From Mucilaginibacter flavus (GTDB lineage Bacteria > Bacteroidota > Bacteroidia > Sphingobacteriales > Sphingobacteriaceae): a DNA stretch of 62,726 nucleotides. Location of the stretch: NCBI RefSeq assembly GCF_030409315.1, contig NZ_JAUFPS010000032.1, positions 1-62,726 of the forward strand, written 5' to 3'. The translations under genes and the position numbers were made by a program. The notes below the pieces were generated by a model. The model made no database searches. It had not been told where the DNA came from and saw only the letters and a program-made list of their open reading frames with translations. This document shows positions 25,768 to 34,689 of the stretch, one piece after another; the first letter of the stretch is position 1, and the number at the start of each line of letters is the position of its first letter.

Positions 25768-25775
25768 TACATTTG
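25768..25775 (+). promoter_or_regulatory. Bacteroidota -7 promoter element before small toxin-like ORF
   Basis: TACATTTG is an exact TANNTTTG match and is followed by CAG. Transcription would start near 25781, at or just before the ATG at 25782, so the message would be leaderless or nearly so. No convincing -33 element is seen at the right spacing. Confidence 0.5.
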
Positions 25776-25781
25776 CAGCTT

Positions 25782-25877
25782 ATGTTCTTTGCAATTTTAT
25801 TTGTAAAGTTCATCGCTGCTCCGGTAGTGGTGAGCTTGCTTTCAGCTCAGCTGAAAGATTGGTTTAAAAAGAAGTAA
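25782..25877 (+). CDS. 31-aa Fst/Ldr-like membrane peptide (putative type I toxin)
   Basis: The peptide starts MFFAILFVKFIAAPVVVSLL and ends AQLKDWFKKK: one membrane helix with a central Ala-Pro followed by valines, then a Trp and a Lys-rich tail. This is the layout of the Fst/Ldr family of type I toxins, which depolarise the inner membrane and are silenced by an antisense RNA. An exact -7 promoter element precedes it and a GC-rich hairpin follows 80 bp later, suitable as a shared terminator. Length alone gives little statistical support. It lies between mobile-element debris and the protease-HEPN pair. Confidence 0.5.
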   Translation: MFFAILFVKFIAAPVVVSLLSAQLKDWFKKK

Positions 25878-25958
25878 GCTACGCGCTGCTTCGACCGAGA
25901 TCAACTAAAAAAACGAGATCATTAGGCACTTTTACTTTCAGGTGCCGCATCCTTTTGC

Positions 25959-25998
25959 CGGGCAGCGATCGTTAAAAACCGCTGCCCGTTATTTTACC
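25959..25998. terminator. GC-rich hairpin terminator
   Basis: CGGGCAGCG (25959-25967) pairs perfectly with CGCTGCCCG (25980-25988); TTATTTTA follows. It ends the putative toxin transcript and could serve an antisense RNA as well; it also insulates the protease-HEPN pair that starts at 26025. Confidence 0.7.
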
Positions 25999-26024
25999 AC
26001 TTAAACTAACCTTATTTTAATCAA

Positions 26025-26849
26025 ATGACAACCCAGACAGAACGCCAATATTCAATAACAGAAGTCCTGGTTAAAACTACCTACCAGATCTCAGTACATA
26101 AAGAACCATCTTTTGACAGAATGCCTATTGGTTTTGGTGCGGGCTTCTTTTTGAATTATAAAAAGCACTTGTTCTTTATCACAGCCGACCACAATATTCA
26201 TTTTGACGATCATGCGCTGAATGAGCGAACGGGTGTGGATAATCATGTCGGTATTTTAAATAATGTAAGCGATAAGGCAAACTTTTCTACGGTGATGTCA
26301 CCTGTTGGTGGGTTTTATTTTATGGAAAGCTTTGATATTTCAAAAGAGGACTTGGATTTTCAGTTGTTTGATGTTGCGATCAGTTTGGTTGACCGCACGA
26401 AATTTGAGGCTCCATTTTTGACCGACGAAGAATTCCTGGACGCGGATGGTGTGCAATTGGTGGCCGCTAAAGCACACAAATTTGAGCTTTCTGAGGAACA
26501 TATAGCACAACCGTCAACCGAAGATTGTTACTTTATTTATGGAAAGATCAAGCCGCAGTTAAAGGGGCTAATACTGCACAGGGAGAATACTTTTAAAGAA
26601 AATATTAGTTATGTGGCGTCCGCCGGGAGTTACTTATTATTGAATACTGCGGAAGAAATAACGGATTCAAAAGATTGGGAGGGTTTGAGCGGTTCGCCTG
26701 TGCTGAATCAGAACGGTCAATGCATCGGCGTATTGTGTTCGGTGAATGAAGGTTCCAAAGCCGTTTTTGTGAAGCCCTTTAGCAAGATCATGCCGCTATT
26801 AGACTTGATCATAGTGCAGGAGCAATTGGAAAGGGATAAAAAGCTATGA
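26025..26849 (+). CDS. Trypsin-like serine protease, partner of HEPN protein
   Basis: 274 aa, cytoplasmic (no signal peptide). The chymotrypsin-fold triad is readable: FFITADHNIHF (H56), FDVAISLVD (D116) and EGLSGSPV (S222). GSPVLNQNGQCIGVL and KAVFVKPFSKIMPLL are the usual final strands and helix. No PDZ domain follows, so it is a bare protease domain. The stop overlaps the next gene by ATGA, indicating coupled expression. Trypsin-like proteases co-encoded with toxic partners are typical of proteolytically triggered defence systems, where protease action releases the effector; that mechanism is inference. Confidence 0.78.
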   Translation: MTTQTERQYSITEVLVKTTYQISVHKEPSFDRMPIGFGAGFFLNYKKHLFFITADHNIHFDDHALNERTGVDNHVGILNNVSDKANFSTVMSPVGGFYFMESFDISKEDLDFQLFDVAISLVDRTKFEAPFLTDEEFLDADGVQLVAAKAHKFELSEEHIAQPSTEDCYFIYGKIKPQLKGLILHRENTFKENISYVASAGSYLLLNTAEEITDSKDWEGLSGSPVLNQNGQCIGVLCSVNEGSKAVFVKPFSKIMPLLDLIIVQEQLERDKKL

Positions 26850-27610
26850 GAATCTATAGTGTAGAGTTATTGGTATCAGGGGCAGTCACAGTCCGTCGGG
26901 CAGTCGAGTTCAGGACGGATAAAGAGCTTGACCTTGGTAGTGTTTTTCAAAGCGATGTTTCCATCAAGCCGCACAAACAGGGATTTTTGATTTCATCAAC
27001 TGTTCATACCGCCGATCAGGACCGGGCGCATAAAGTGGCATTGCTATTTATAGGGAAAATGCTGGACATCCTGGTTATGCGTGTCAATTCACCTTTAAAT
27101 GTAAGCCTGAATGAGTACAGGCAGGTTACTGACAGAAATATAGTCAGGGCTGTTATTGACCGGGCAGAATTTACGTTCTGCTTTGAACTGGCCAGGAACC
27201 TGAACCTTCAGGAAAACAAATTACTGAGGGCTTTTAGCTGGTACCGTAAGGGCTTATATACGGACGATCCGTTTGACAAGTTTCTTGCGCTTTGGAACGC
27301 GATCAGCGTTATCGCTGATGGTTATTGTAATGATAATGAAAGAACCCGGTTAGGAGTAATTAACCGGATATGGGACTGCTTTATCACGTTATGGGGGCCA
27401 TGTGCTGATTGGGAATACGTCGGTGGTAATGATCAATGGGTCAATGATAATAACGAAATCCGGAATAAGATTGCCCACGGCGGGGTGACAATAGACGCCA
27501 GGTATGTTGAAAACGTGATAAGTAACCTTCCCGCTGTCCAAAACGTGGCCTATAAACTTTTAACACAATGGGCTACCAGGTTAGGCAGGAATGTGTTTCA
27601 GCAAGTATAA
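26846..27610 (+). CDS. HEPN (ApeA-like) domain protein, putative RNase effector
   Basis: 254 aa. The C-terminal half holds a HEPN four-helix layout: LLRAFSWYRKGLYTDDPFDKFLALWNAISVI followed by EIRNKIAHGG, with R206 and H211 in the Rx4H motif of metal-independent HEPN RNases. The N-terminal ~120 residues are mixed alpha/beta and unrecognised; they may hold the protein inactive or sense a trigger. Overlap with the protease gene by 4 bp argues that the two act together, with the protease as activator or regulator. MauJ-like HEPN proteins are the closest family I recall. Confidence 0.65.
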   Translation: MRIYSVELLVSGAVTVRRAVEFRTDKELDLGSVFQSDVSIKPHKQGFLISSTVHTADQDRAHKVALLFIGKMLDILVMRVNSPLNVSLNEYRQVTDRNIVRAVIDRAEFTFCFELARNLNLQENKLLRAFSWYRKGLYTDDPFDKFLALWNAISVIADGYCNDNERTRLGVINRIWDCFITLWGPCADWEYVGGNDQWVNDNNEIRNKIAHGGVTIDARYVENVISNLPAVQNVAYKLLTQWATRLGRNVFQQV

Positions 27611-28248
27611 TAAAACCTACTTGAGATCTTTAAATTTTAACGTCCACTCCCTTCATCCCCGAGTATCGTGTAATCACAGGTGAGTTCTTCGTCAATCTCA
27701 ATATCTCTCAATTATCGTCATGATCTCCCAGAGATCCGCGCCTTTTAGCAGTGGAGAACGTGAAATTTAACCTCGAAAAAACCAGTGGAGAATAAATAAA
27801 AAAACAACAAAAATCGAGAAAAAGTTGTTATTTTTATGAAAGAGTTTAAGAACCGCGATTCTGATATCTTAGATAAGGATTTCAATTACAATTTTCGACC
27901 AAAAACTCTGCCAAAACTCTGCCAAAATCACTTAAAAACTGCAAAATGAAAAATCAAAAACCGCTCTCAGAGCATCAAAAACGCAGTTTGAGTAATGCAA
28001 TAACGGCTCTTGATAATCCGATATTCTCCACTTGATAATCAAGGCTTTACAAAACATTGTAAAGCCTTTTTTTATTTTGGGTATACTATGGGAATACCAA
28101 ACATGCATTATAATAGCATTCATTGAGGTTCAAATCATTTGAAACTTTCCTATATCTGACCTCTTCTATCTGCATCCATTTAAAAATATTGTCCCATCGG
28201 ATTATTAGGAACCAATAATGTTCAATATTTGATAAAAAATTCATCGAT
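27611..28248. other. Intergenic region with short repeats; possible attachment-site remnant
   Basis: About 640 bp without a convincing gene. It contains CAGTGGAGAA twice (27749-27758, 27783-27792) and the inverse TTCTCCACT once (28024-28032); AACTCTGCCAAA twice near 27904-27926; TTGATAATC twice near 28010-28040; and a 37-codon ORF at 27836-27949 of doubtful coding value. Spaced direct and inverted nonamers next to an excisionase-like gene resemble integrase arm-type sites. Confidence 0.35.
28041..28076. terminator. Rho-independent terminator
   Basis: A perfect 12-bp stem AAGGCTTTACAA (28041-28052) / TTGTAAAGCCTT (28057-28068), loop AACA, followed by TTTTTATTTT. It has the right polarity to end plus-strand transcription from the protease-HEPN unit and is a strong hairpin. 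Confidence 0.85.
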
Positions 28249-28572
28249 ATGGCGACAAATGATTCTAAAAGGAATAGCGGACCGGTGTTTGCGAATCATC
28301 TAATGACTGTTCAAGATTTACTCAATTTTAAAACCGAGTTATTAGAGGAATTAAAAACTTTGATATCAAAATACACCAGTCAACCTATTAAAAGATGGTT
28401 AAAGTCCTTTGAGGTAAAAGAACTGCTACATATTTCAACCGGGACACTTCATAATCTTCGGACAAATGGAACTTTGCCTTTCAGTAAAATTGGAGGAGTT
28501 GTGTTTTATGACATCGAAGCAGTGGAAAAGGTTTTGGAAAATCACACAACTTTAAACAAAGGCGAAGGTTAA
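28249..28572 (+). CDS. Excisionase-like HTH DNA-binding protein
   Basis: 107 aa. The C-terminal half is the winged-HTH domain common in Bacteroidota mobile elements: WLKSFEVKELLHISTGTLHNLRTNGTLPFSKIGGVVFY, followed by DIEAVEKVLEN. The N-terminus is a short helix (LLNFKTELLEELKTLI). Such proteins direct excision or control mobile-element genes. No integrase remains nearby. It is convergent with the Septu-like pair, ending about 45 bp before the HNH gene stop. Confidence 0.8.
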   Translation: MATNDSKRNSGPVFANHLMTVQDLLNFKTELLEELKTLISKYTSQPIKRWLKSFEVKELLHISTGTLHNLRTNGTLPFSKIGGVVFYDIEAVEKVLENHTTLNKGEG

Positions 28573-28618
28573 ATATCTCAAATTCTTTTATTTAAGGCCT
28601 CTTAGGACATGTTTGTAA

Positions 28619-29725
28619 TCATGGAATGATTTTGATGTTTCTGGCAATATCGCGTTTATACTTTACCAATGGATGATGATCAAATTCGCTTTCGAAAAGC
28701 TCCCGGCCAAAAACCTGTTTTTTTACTTCAGCAAAGGACATTCCTATTGCATCAGCCATTTCTTTTATCCGGGTATCCGGATAATCAACACTGAGTTTTA
28801 TCAACCGTAAAGCTTCCTTTTTATGAAAGGCATACCGCCCCCGGATCTTCAACTGGCTGATGAAAGCTTCATGTGAGGCCTGGTTGTTACTGAAGTCCAG
28901 TTCAATCGCGTAATCATCCTGCTTTTTGATACTTTTATTTTTCTGGTGATACCACAATTTGAACGTAACGTCTTTGTGGAAGCTGTAGTGGGGTGAACTG
29001 GGACTGGAATAGGTGGCATCAGTGTCGTAAAGCTTGCCCTCCCCTTTGAATTTTGAATTGCAGGCATAACAGCTGGGAACAAAATTGAAAAGGCAAAGGC
29101 TAAGGTAGGGGAATGTTTTCTTTAAATAAAAATGATCAAGTGTAAAATGGTTGTGTGTACCGGATTCGTCAAAAGCGAGCAAATCTTTTTGAACACTTAT
29201 GGGCATCTGGCTTTCCGAAATGGCTGTGAATGATTTTATCTTTCTTAGCTTGTAGATTTTCTGAGCGCGAGCAAGTTTGATGCCCGGGAACAGTTGCAAA
29301 TTGGCCAGGCTTGCACGGTTTATAAAATCAAGTCCACCCTTAAAATCTCCGAGTTGACTAAAACTAAAAATGCTGTCAATATTACAATAATAGCATGATA
29401 TCAGTTCGATGTCCTGTTGCGCCATAAAAAAGGCTGCAATTTGTGTTTGCATTTTCGTGTACTGGCTCAAGGGTGCCAGGTTATTTTTTCGCTGTTTGCT
29501 GATCAGGCTTTGTTTTTCGATTTCTGCATGGAGACTTGGCAACTCCTGAAATGGTGCCGTCAATAAGTATTCCCAGGTCAATGGATCTCCATTGGCCAGG
29601 GTAATCTTAGCAAGTGTGTTATTTAGCTTTGGCCGGGCGTCAAGCACACTTTTCACGGCTGCCGTATAATTGTCTTTAAAGGCCTTTAGACCTGCCTTAG
29701 TATTAGGATATGGAATCTGTATCAT
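28619..29725 (-). CDS. HNH nuclease (PtuB-like) with inserted helix-hairpin-helix
   Basis: 368 aa, second gene of an ATPase/HNH pair. The zinc-stabilised HNH core is split: SCYYCN (C111, C114) and then HFTLDHFYLKK (D197-H198), LFNFVPSCYACNSKFKG (N214, C219, C222, N223). Between them, at about 134-170, NRASLANLQLFPGIKLARAQKIYKLRK reads as a ComEA-type helix-hairpin-helix, a non-specific DNA-binding motif; this insert is unusual for the family. The start overlaps the ATPase gene by 23 bp. As in Septu, the ATPase probably licenses or restrains the nuclease. Start choice is uncertain within a few codons. Confidence 0.78.
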   Translation of the reverse strand: MIQIPYPNTKAGLKAFKDNYTAAVKSVLDARPKLNNTLAKITLANGDPLTWEYLLTAPFQELPSLHAEIEKQSLISKQRKNNLAPLSQYTKMQTQIAAFFMAQQDIELISCYYCNIDSIFSFSQLGDFKGGLDFINRASLANLQLFPGIKLARAQKIYKLRKIKSFTAISESQMPISVQKDLLAFDESGTHNHFTLDHFYLKKTFPYLSLCLFNFVPSCYACNSKFKGEGKLYDTDATYSSPSSPHYSFHKDVTFKLWYHQKNKSIKKQDDYAIELDFSNNQASHEAFISQLKIRGRYAFHKKEALRLIKLSVDYPDTRIKEMADAIGMSFAEVKKQVFGRELFESEFDHHPLVKYKRDIARNIKIIP

Positions 29726-31757
29726 TCAGGTTCTGTAACTCTTGATTTAATTGTGCAATTTTAGCTTCGATGGTTGCGCGCCTGCTGGGCGGTGGGTTTT
29801 CTGACAGCAATAATTTTTGGTCCAAATAGTTAAGGTGATTTTCCAGGACACCCCTAACGAGATTTTCACCAGTTTGGCGGACAATAAAGTGAAATTTTTC
29901 CCGAACCTTACGATAATCTTCCGTGAAAGCAGGTAACTTCCCGGGCTCTGCCGTTCGCGTCTTTTCGTACCATCCGATAATTTCTTTGTACTGCACCCGG
30001 GCAAAATCACCGGTGGTTGCTTCCATAAAAAAGCTGGTGCTCAGCATTTGGTGGATGTTGCCGCCGAAAGTAAGGGAATCACTTTCAAAGACACGGCCGT
30101 CGGCAATACTGAGTACCTGGTTTGCTGGGATATCAGATAGGATAAACGGAGAATGGGTTAATAAGAGTATATTAATTCCTGTGATGTTCGGTATCACCAA
30201 ATGATCGAGATATTCCAGGAGGTCATTAAGGAATTTACGCTGATATTCGGGATGAAAATAAAGTTCGATTTCATCCAGCACCACATTGATCCGTTCGTAT
30301 TTTTTTTTCTCACTGGTTTCCGGAGTTTTGAATACAGAATTTACATTCAGGATATGATAAGCAATCGCTTGGATGGTGTGGATGTATTGCTGTTCACCGG
30401 AACTTAACCTGTCAAATCGGTCTCCGTTTCTCATTAGGAATCGTGGGGTGAAGGGCGCGATCGGGATCAGTTCAATTGGCTCAAGATCTGGATTTTCATT
30501 GGTGTAATCTTCCAACCTTTTAGCAAAAAGCTCTACCGGTATTTCAATCCATTTTTCATTATCGTATTTAATTCTAACATCATCAAGTCTAAGCGGATCG
30601 TATTTGTAAAAATGTAGGGCTTGCCGCAGTTTCAGTGTAATATGACTTTTATCTGTTTGCAGGTTTCCAATAAAATCCTTCAGGTTCTTTATGCCGGGGA
30701 TATTCTCGGTGGTATAAGTGTTGTAATATTTTTGCCGGTATTCCGGATATTTAACAGCAATTCGGATCAGTTTTCTGATCACGTAATGCATGGTCAATGA
30801 TTTCCAGTCTTCTGACTGCAATGTTCTTTCGGCTGCCTCATCGATAGCTTCTCCCAGTAAGGTAAGATAAACCAGCTCAAAGATCTCTTTCAATGTAAGT
30901 CCACTTTCCCTTGTCATATATTCAATGACATTTTCAATGGCGTGCCCCTCACAGCGCTGTAGTTTATCCCGGTCAATGATAAATCTTATCGTTTCAACAA
31001 ATTTACCAGGCAAGATCTCTCCTTCGTTTGCTTTATTTAACATCAGATTGGACAACAACCTGATCTGTGCAAAGTGGAGTTCTCCATTAACAGTAATTGT
31101 TCCTTTTTCCCGATAGGGATTGATGACAACCGGGGTTTGGTATCCATCATTCTTATGAAATAATCGGTGTACCCACAATCCGATGACATCCTCATTCAAC
31201 CCATAGAGAGAATAGTTGACGCCAATGGTGTAAAAGAATTCCGTAAGTGGAATTTTATCTCCGGCAAAAAGATCATAAAATATGATGTTTGCGGCGTTAG
31301 CTATCGGCTTTTTGAAATTACCACCAATGACGATACAACGAAAAGATGAGCCGCACTTATAGTAAACTTCCAACTGGAGGTCTTTTTCAATCCCCTCTAA
31401 CTGGTCATGCTCCTGTTTTCCTTTGTTTTTTGTAAAGTCTATCTTTAGTAACCCGTTTTCCCGGGCGACGATGTAACAACACAGGAAAAATAGTTCCACG
31501 ATCGTACTTTTACCGGAACCGTTTTTGCCAACGACTGCGGAAACATTGATGTGTGGCTTGATCTTTTTGGTAAATAAGCCGAAGTCTGTCGCTACTTCTT
31601 CGATAGTGATGATCTGACCATCGTCGTTTTTTTTATAACGATAATTAGCATACAGCGGATACAGTTCTCCGGGCTGCAGATTGTTACAGTACTTTCTGCT
31701 GCAGTCCTTACGTGGTCGAATAGCAAGAAGTTTAAAGTCGTTTGGGTATTCGGGCAT
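29703..31757 (-). CDS. Septu-like AAA ATPase (PtuA-type, ABC/OLD ATPase superfamily)
   Basis: 684 aa. Walker A is VVGKNGSGKST (residues 76-85); the ABC-signature-like segment RLSSGEQQYIHT, Walker B INVVLDEIELYFHPEYQ and switch-region LLLTHSPFILSDIP follow. The ~330 residues between Walker A and signature form a long helical insert. The C-terminal ~100 residues are charged and likely contact the HNH partner. Predicted single-stranded or phage-triggered nuclease control is established for Septu relatives; here it is by analogy. It is the first gene of the unit; upstream lies the frameshifted AraC remnant. Confidence 0.82.
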   Translation of the reverse strand: MPEYPNDFKLLAIRPRKDCSRKYCNNLQPGELYPLYANYRYKKNDDGQIITIEEVATDFGLFTKKIKPHINVSAVVGKNGSGKSTIVELFFLCCYIVARENGLLKIDFTKNKGKQEHDQLEGIEKDLQLEVYYKCGSSFRCIVIGGNFKKPIANAANIIFYDLFAGDKIPLTEFFYTIGVNYSLYGLNEDVIGLWVHRLFHKNDGYQTPVVINPYREKGTITVNGELHFAQIRLLSNLMLNKANEGEILPGKFVETIRFIIDRDKLQRCEGHAIENVIEYMTRESGLTLKEIFELVYLTLLGEAIDEAAERTLQSEDWKSLTMHYVIRKLIRIAVKYPEYRQKYYNTYTTENIPGIKNLKDFIGNLQTDKSHITLKLRQALHFYKYDPLRLDDVRIKYDNEKWIEIPVELFAKRLEDYTNENPDLEPIELIPIAPFTPRFLMRNGDRFDRLSSGEQQYIHTIQAIAYHILNVNSVFKTPETSEKKKYERINVVLDEIELYFHPEYQRKFLNDLLEYLDHLVIPNITGINILLLTHSPFILSDIPANQVLSIADGRVFESDSLTFGGNIHQMLSTSFFMEATTGDFARVQYKEIIGWYEKTRTAEPGKLPAFTEDYRKVREKFHFIVRQTGENLVRGVLENHLNYLDQKLLLSENPPPSRRATIEAKIAQLNQELQNLNDTDSIS

Positions 31758-31852
31758 GTGATGCTTAGGATATTTTAAAGAGCCAATCTAACACTCTTTT
31801 GCTTAATAAAGGAAAATTTCACAGGAGATACGATAAGTTAAAATGCAGCCTT

Positions 31853-32445
31853 TCAGACAACATTGATGATCTTTACAGTATATGATATCCCGTAACGGGT
31901 AGCAACACTGTTAATATTTTCAAAGAAATGGCCTTTATTGAGCTCTTGCATAATGCCGCCCACCAGTTTTAGTTTTTCCAACTTGCACTGGTAACGAGAA
32001 AGCCTGGCTAACAAAAAAACTTCAACCAGGTTGATCTTTTCGGCGAGGGCTTTAGCTTCCTGTAATTGGGGATGTAGCAATTTGGCTTCTACGACCGCTA
32101 CGTCGCAAAAATCAAGCATCTGGTCGTTAAATGCTGCTACGGGGGCGTTAAAAAACAAGCCGCTGTGTGCGTAAAAAAGCGAACGCCAAGCATGGCGTGC
32201 TTGCCAAAAGAGGTAAAAGTAAGGGGTTGAATGGTTTGTCCCCATAGTTGTACATCGAGTGCATTTATAAAGCTGCCATTCACTGTTTTTTGCGGTGCGC
32301 CATCTCCAATGTTGAACATAATTTCGATGTAGCCGGTAGCAAAAACTTTGTCTTCGGTAATTATAGCGGTATCCGTTTCACATGTAAAATAACATTGAAC
32401 ATAGGGCCATAAAATGTCACTCGGGATAAATTCCTGGTACCGCAT
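31853..32445 (-). pseudogene. Frameshifted, truncated AraC-type regulator
   Basis: The upstream frame starts MRYQEFIPSDILWPYVQCYF and continues through an N-terminal sensor domain to AMLGVRFFTHTAACF; there the frame ends (LTPP stop). The next frame continues FNAPVAAFNDQMLDF. One base missing in a T-run near 32148-32154 explains the break. The remaining HTH is cut off: INSVATRYGIS is followed by unrelated residues and a stop, so the second helix-turn-helix is lost. This is a decayed regulator at the island edge. Confidence 0.78.
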
Positions 32446-32523
32446 TTAATTTAACTATCAAACTAAGTTAAAAGAAAAAATGATAGCGCATACGGTTGTT
32501 TCATTCGCACGGAATGGATGTGT

Positions 32524-33135
32524 CTATGCTTTTACCCGCCTAAACGTACAGATGTAGTAGGCCAGCAATGCCATACTGCTGCCAATTAAAACCCCACCCA
32601 AAACATCTGATGGGTAATGCACCCCTAAGTACATCCTTGAAAAACCCACCGTAATGGCCCAGCAGTAAACAGGTATAATGAGTCGCTTTTTGGGATACAC
32701 CAACGATAAAATGGCCGCCAACACAAAAGCATCGCAACTGTGGCCGGATGGGAAAGACCAGCCTCCTCCGGGCCCTAAATCACGAATTACCAGGTATACA
32801 TCCTGCGGGCGTACCCGGTGTATGATATGTTTTAGTACAGTTGCCAGCAAGCCGGATAACGCTGCCGCTAAAGCAATTGCTCGTAGCTGTAGTTTGATAG
32901 CCTTAAACCGTTTTATAAACGATATTATTAAAGCCAGTGCAGCTACAACATAGGTAATGGTGCCGGCTATGTTAGTTATTGTTAAAAATAGCCAATCCAT
33001 AGTTGGGTTGCGGTAGCTGTTGAGGGAGATTACGATTTGGCTATCGTAACTATAAAATACCGACGACAACAGCACCGCGGCTATTAAAACCACCAACAAA
33101 ATGAGAATTAGTTTTCTGTATTTTATATCAGCCAT
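32524..33135 (-). CDS. PAP2-family phosphatase
   Basis: The frame is open from 33366, but the ATG at 33135 (MADIKYRKLILILLVVL) begins at the first membrane segment and gives about 203 aa, the usual length; the upstream codons are not PAP2-like. Signature motifs are complete: KHIIHRVRP, SFPSGHS and SRMYLGVHYPSDVLGG. There are about five membrane segments. The family removes phosphate from isoprenoid or lipid phosphates such as undecaprenyl-PP or phosphatidate at the periplasmic face. The substrate is not determined by sequence. Confidence 0.88.
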   Translation of the reverse strand: MADIKYRKLILILLVVLIAAVLLSSVFYSYDSQIVISLNSYRNPTMDWLFLTITNIAGTITYVVAALALIISFIKRFKAIKLQLRAIALAAALSGLLATVLKHIIHRVRPQDVYLVIRDLGPGGGWSFPSGHSCDAFVLAAILSLVYPKKRLIIPVYCWAITVGFSRMYLGVHYPSDVLGGVLIGSSMALLAYYICTFRRVKA

Positions 33136-33455
33136 CAGCATCCGTCGGGTAAAAGTTATACGCTGTTTGCAGCTAAAAATTAACTGCAAACGGCTATAAT
33201 GGGGCAATAGTAACACTTTGTTTGCTAAAAAGGCGAACCGCTTCCTGTACGGGCATTGTTTTTTATGAGATTTAATACATTTTGGTGTTTTATTTAACAA
33301 GAGCTGATTTAATGCTACAACAAAATTAGCTCCCATGGGTTCTACCATAAGGAGGATAGTTAACATATAGCTAAAAAGAAGTTAACATTGTTCCCGAATT
33401 TTAATTCTTTAATCAATGCTTTACTAATCGGGCATTTTTAAAGCAGCTATTTTAT

Positions 33456-34667
33456 ATGTATAAATATATTGTTGTCGCGCTCTTTTTTATTCCTTCTGCT
33501 TTGTTCGCCCAAAGCGTAATCCCTCAAAAAGATGCCAAAGTTGATACCGTTGGTAAAACAGATTTGATAGATATTGCCAAAGGCATATTTCATGTTAAGC
33601 CGGGCGCGCCGCCGCCAGATAATAAAAAACGCATATACTTTTCTGTTTTACCGGTAAGTGGCGCCGCCCCCGGCGGTACCGGCAGGGCCTTGGTAACCAG
33701 TACCACGGCAGGCGTTTACCTGGGCCCCAAAAATACTACTAATCTATCCAGCGTATCATTTGCGCCGTACTGGAACTTTCATAGCCGTTTTGGTTTGCCT
33801 TTGCGTTCCAGCATCTGGCTGCCGGATAATACCTGGAATATCCAGGGCGATATCCGTTTCCTGGTGTACCCTCAATATACCTGGGGACTGGGCAGCAGCC
33901 ACAACAGCAGCGAAAAAACATTGGTAGATTACCGGTACATCCGTTTTTATCAAAGCGCGCTTAAACGCATCACCCCTTACTTTTTTGCGGGTGTCGGCTA
34001 TAACCTCGATTATCACTCTAATATTAAAAGCGACGATCCTAATGTGGATCTTAAACAATATACCGGTTATCAATACGGAACGGCTGGTAGTTCACTATCG
34101 TCGGGTATAAGTTTAAATGCTGTGTACGATACCCGTAATAATTCCATAAACCCTTTGCCGGGCGCCTATGCCAATTTTGTATACCGTGTAAACCCCGGTT
34201 TTTTGGGGAGTAATGATAGCTGGCATTCGGTTTATATTGATATGCGCAAGTACATCCCCTTAAACCCGGCCAACAAAAGCCAGCAAAATACTTTAGCTAT
34301 TTGGACGTATTATTGGACGGTGCTAAATAGCAAGGCCCCTTACCTTGATTTGCCAAGCGTTGGTTGGGACCCTTATAACCGGTCGGGCAGGGGGATGGAT
34401 CAAAACCGTTATCGTGGGCGTTCCTTGTTTTACCTGGAGGGTGAGTATAGGCGCGATATCACAGAAAATGGTTTGTTGGGTTTTGTGGTATTTGCCAATG
34501 CCAACACGGTGAGTGGCTCAGGAACCATCTTCACGTCATGGCATCCCGCTGCGGGTACCGGCCTTCGGATCAAATTCAACAAAGGATCAAATACCAATGT
34601 TGGTATCGATTACGGCTTTAGCAAGGGGTATAATTCCATCAGCGTGGGGCTTGGCGAGGCCTTTTAA
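33456..34667 (+). CDS. Omp85/BamA-type surface antigen outer-membrane barrel
   Basis: 403 aa. A signal peptide (MYKYIVVALFFIPSALFAQS) is followed by a short periplasmic tail and a barrel whose C-terminal strands carry the family features: AYFNVY-like YANFVYRVNPG, RYRGRSLFYLEGEYRRDI and an ending YNSISVGLGEAF. The last residue is Phe, as required for barrel insertion. No POTRA domain is visible, so it resembles the bac_surface_Ag (16-strand) group alone. It converges on the long hybrid sensor gene and lies downstream of the divergently transcribed PAP2 gene. Confidence 0.75.
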   Translation: MYKYIVVALFFIPSALFAQSVIPQKDAKVDTVGKTDLIDIAKGIFHVKPGAPPPDNKKRIYFSVLPVSGAAPGGTGRALVTSTTAGVYLGPKNTTNLSSVSFAPYWNFHSRFGLPLRSSIWLPDNTWNIQGDIRFLVYPQYTWGLGSSHNSSEKTLVDYRYIRFYQSALKRITPYFFAGVGYNLDYHSNIKSDDPNVDLKQYTGYQYGTAGSSLSSGISLNAVYDTRNNSINPLPGAYANFVYRVNPGFLGSNDSWHSVYIDMRKYIPLNPANKSQQNTLAIWTYYWTVLNSKAPYLDLPSVGWDPYNRSGRGMDQNRYRGRSLFYLEGEYRRDITENGLLGFVVFANANTVSGSGTIFTSWHPAAGTGLRIKFNKGSNTNVGIDYGFSKGYNSISVGLGEAF

Positions 34668-34689
34668 TCTAAGAGCCCCTGGCCTGGTT

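Noticed and set aside
27836..27949. 37-codon ORF in the long gap before the excisionase-like gene
   Set aside because: Composed of the repeated AACTCTGCCAAA units, no leader, no known family; treated as part of the repeat region.
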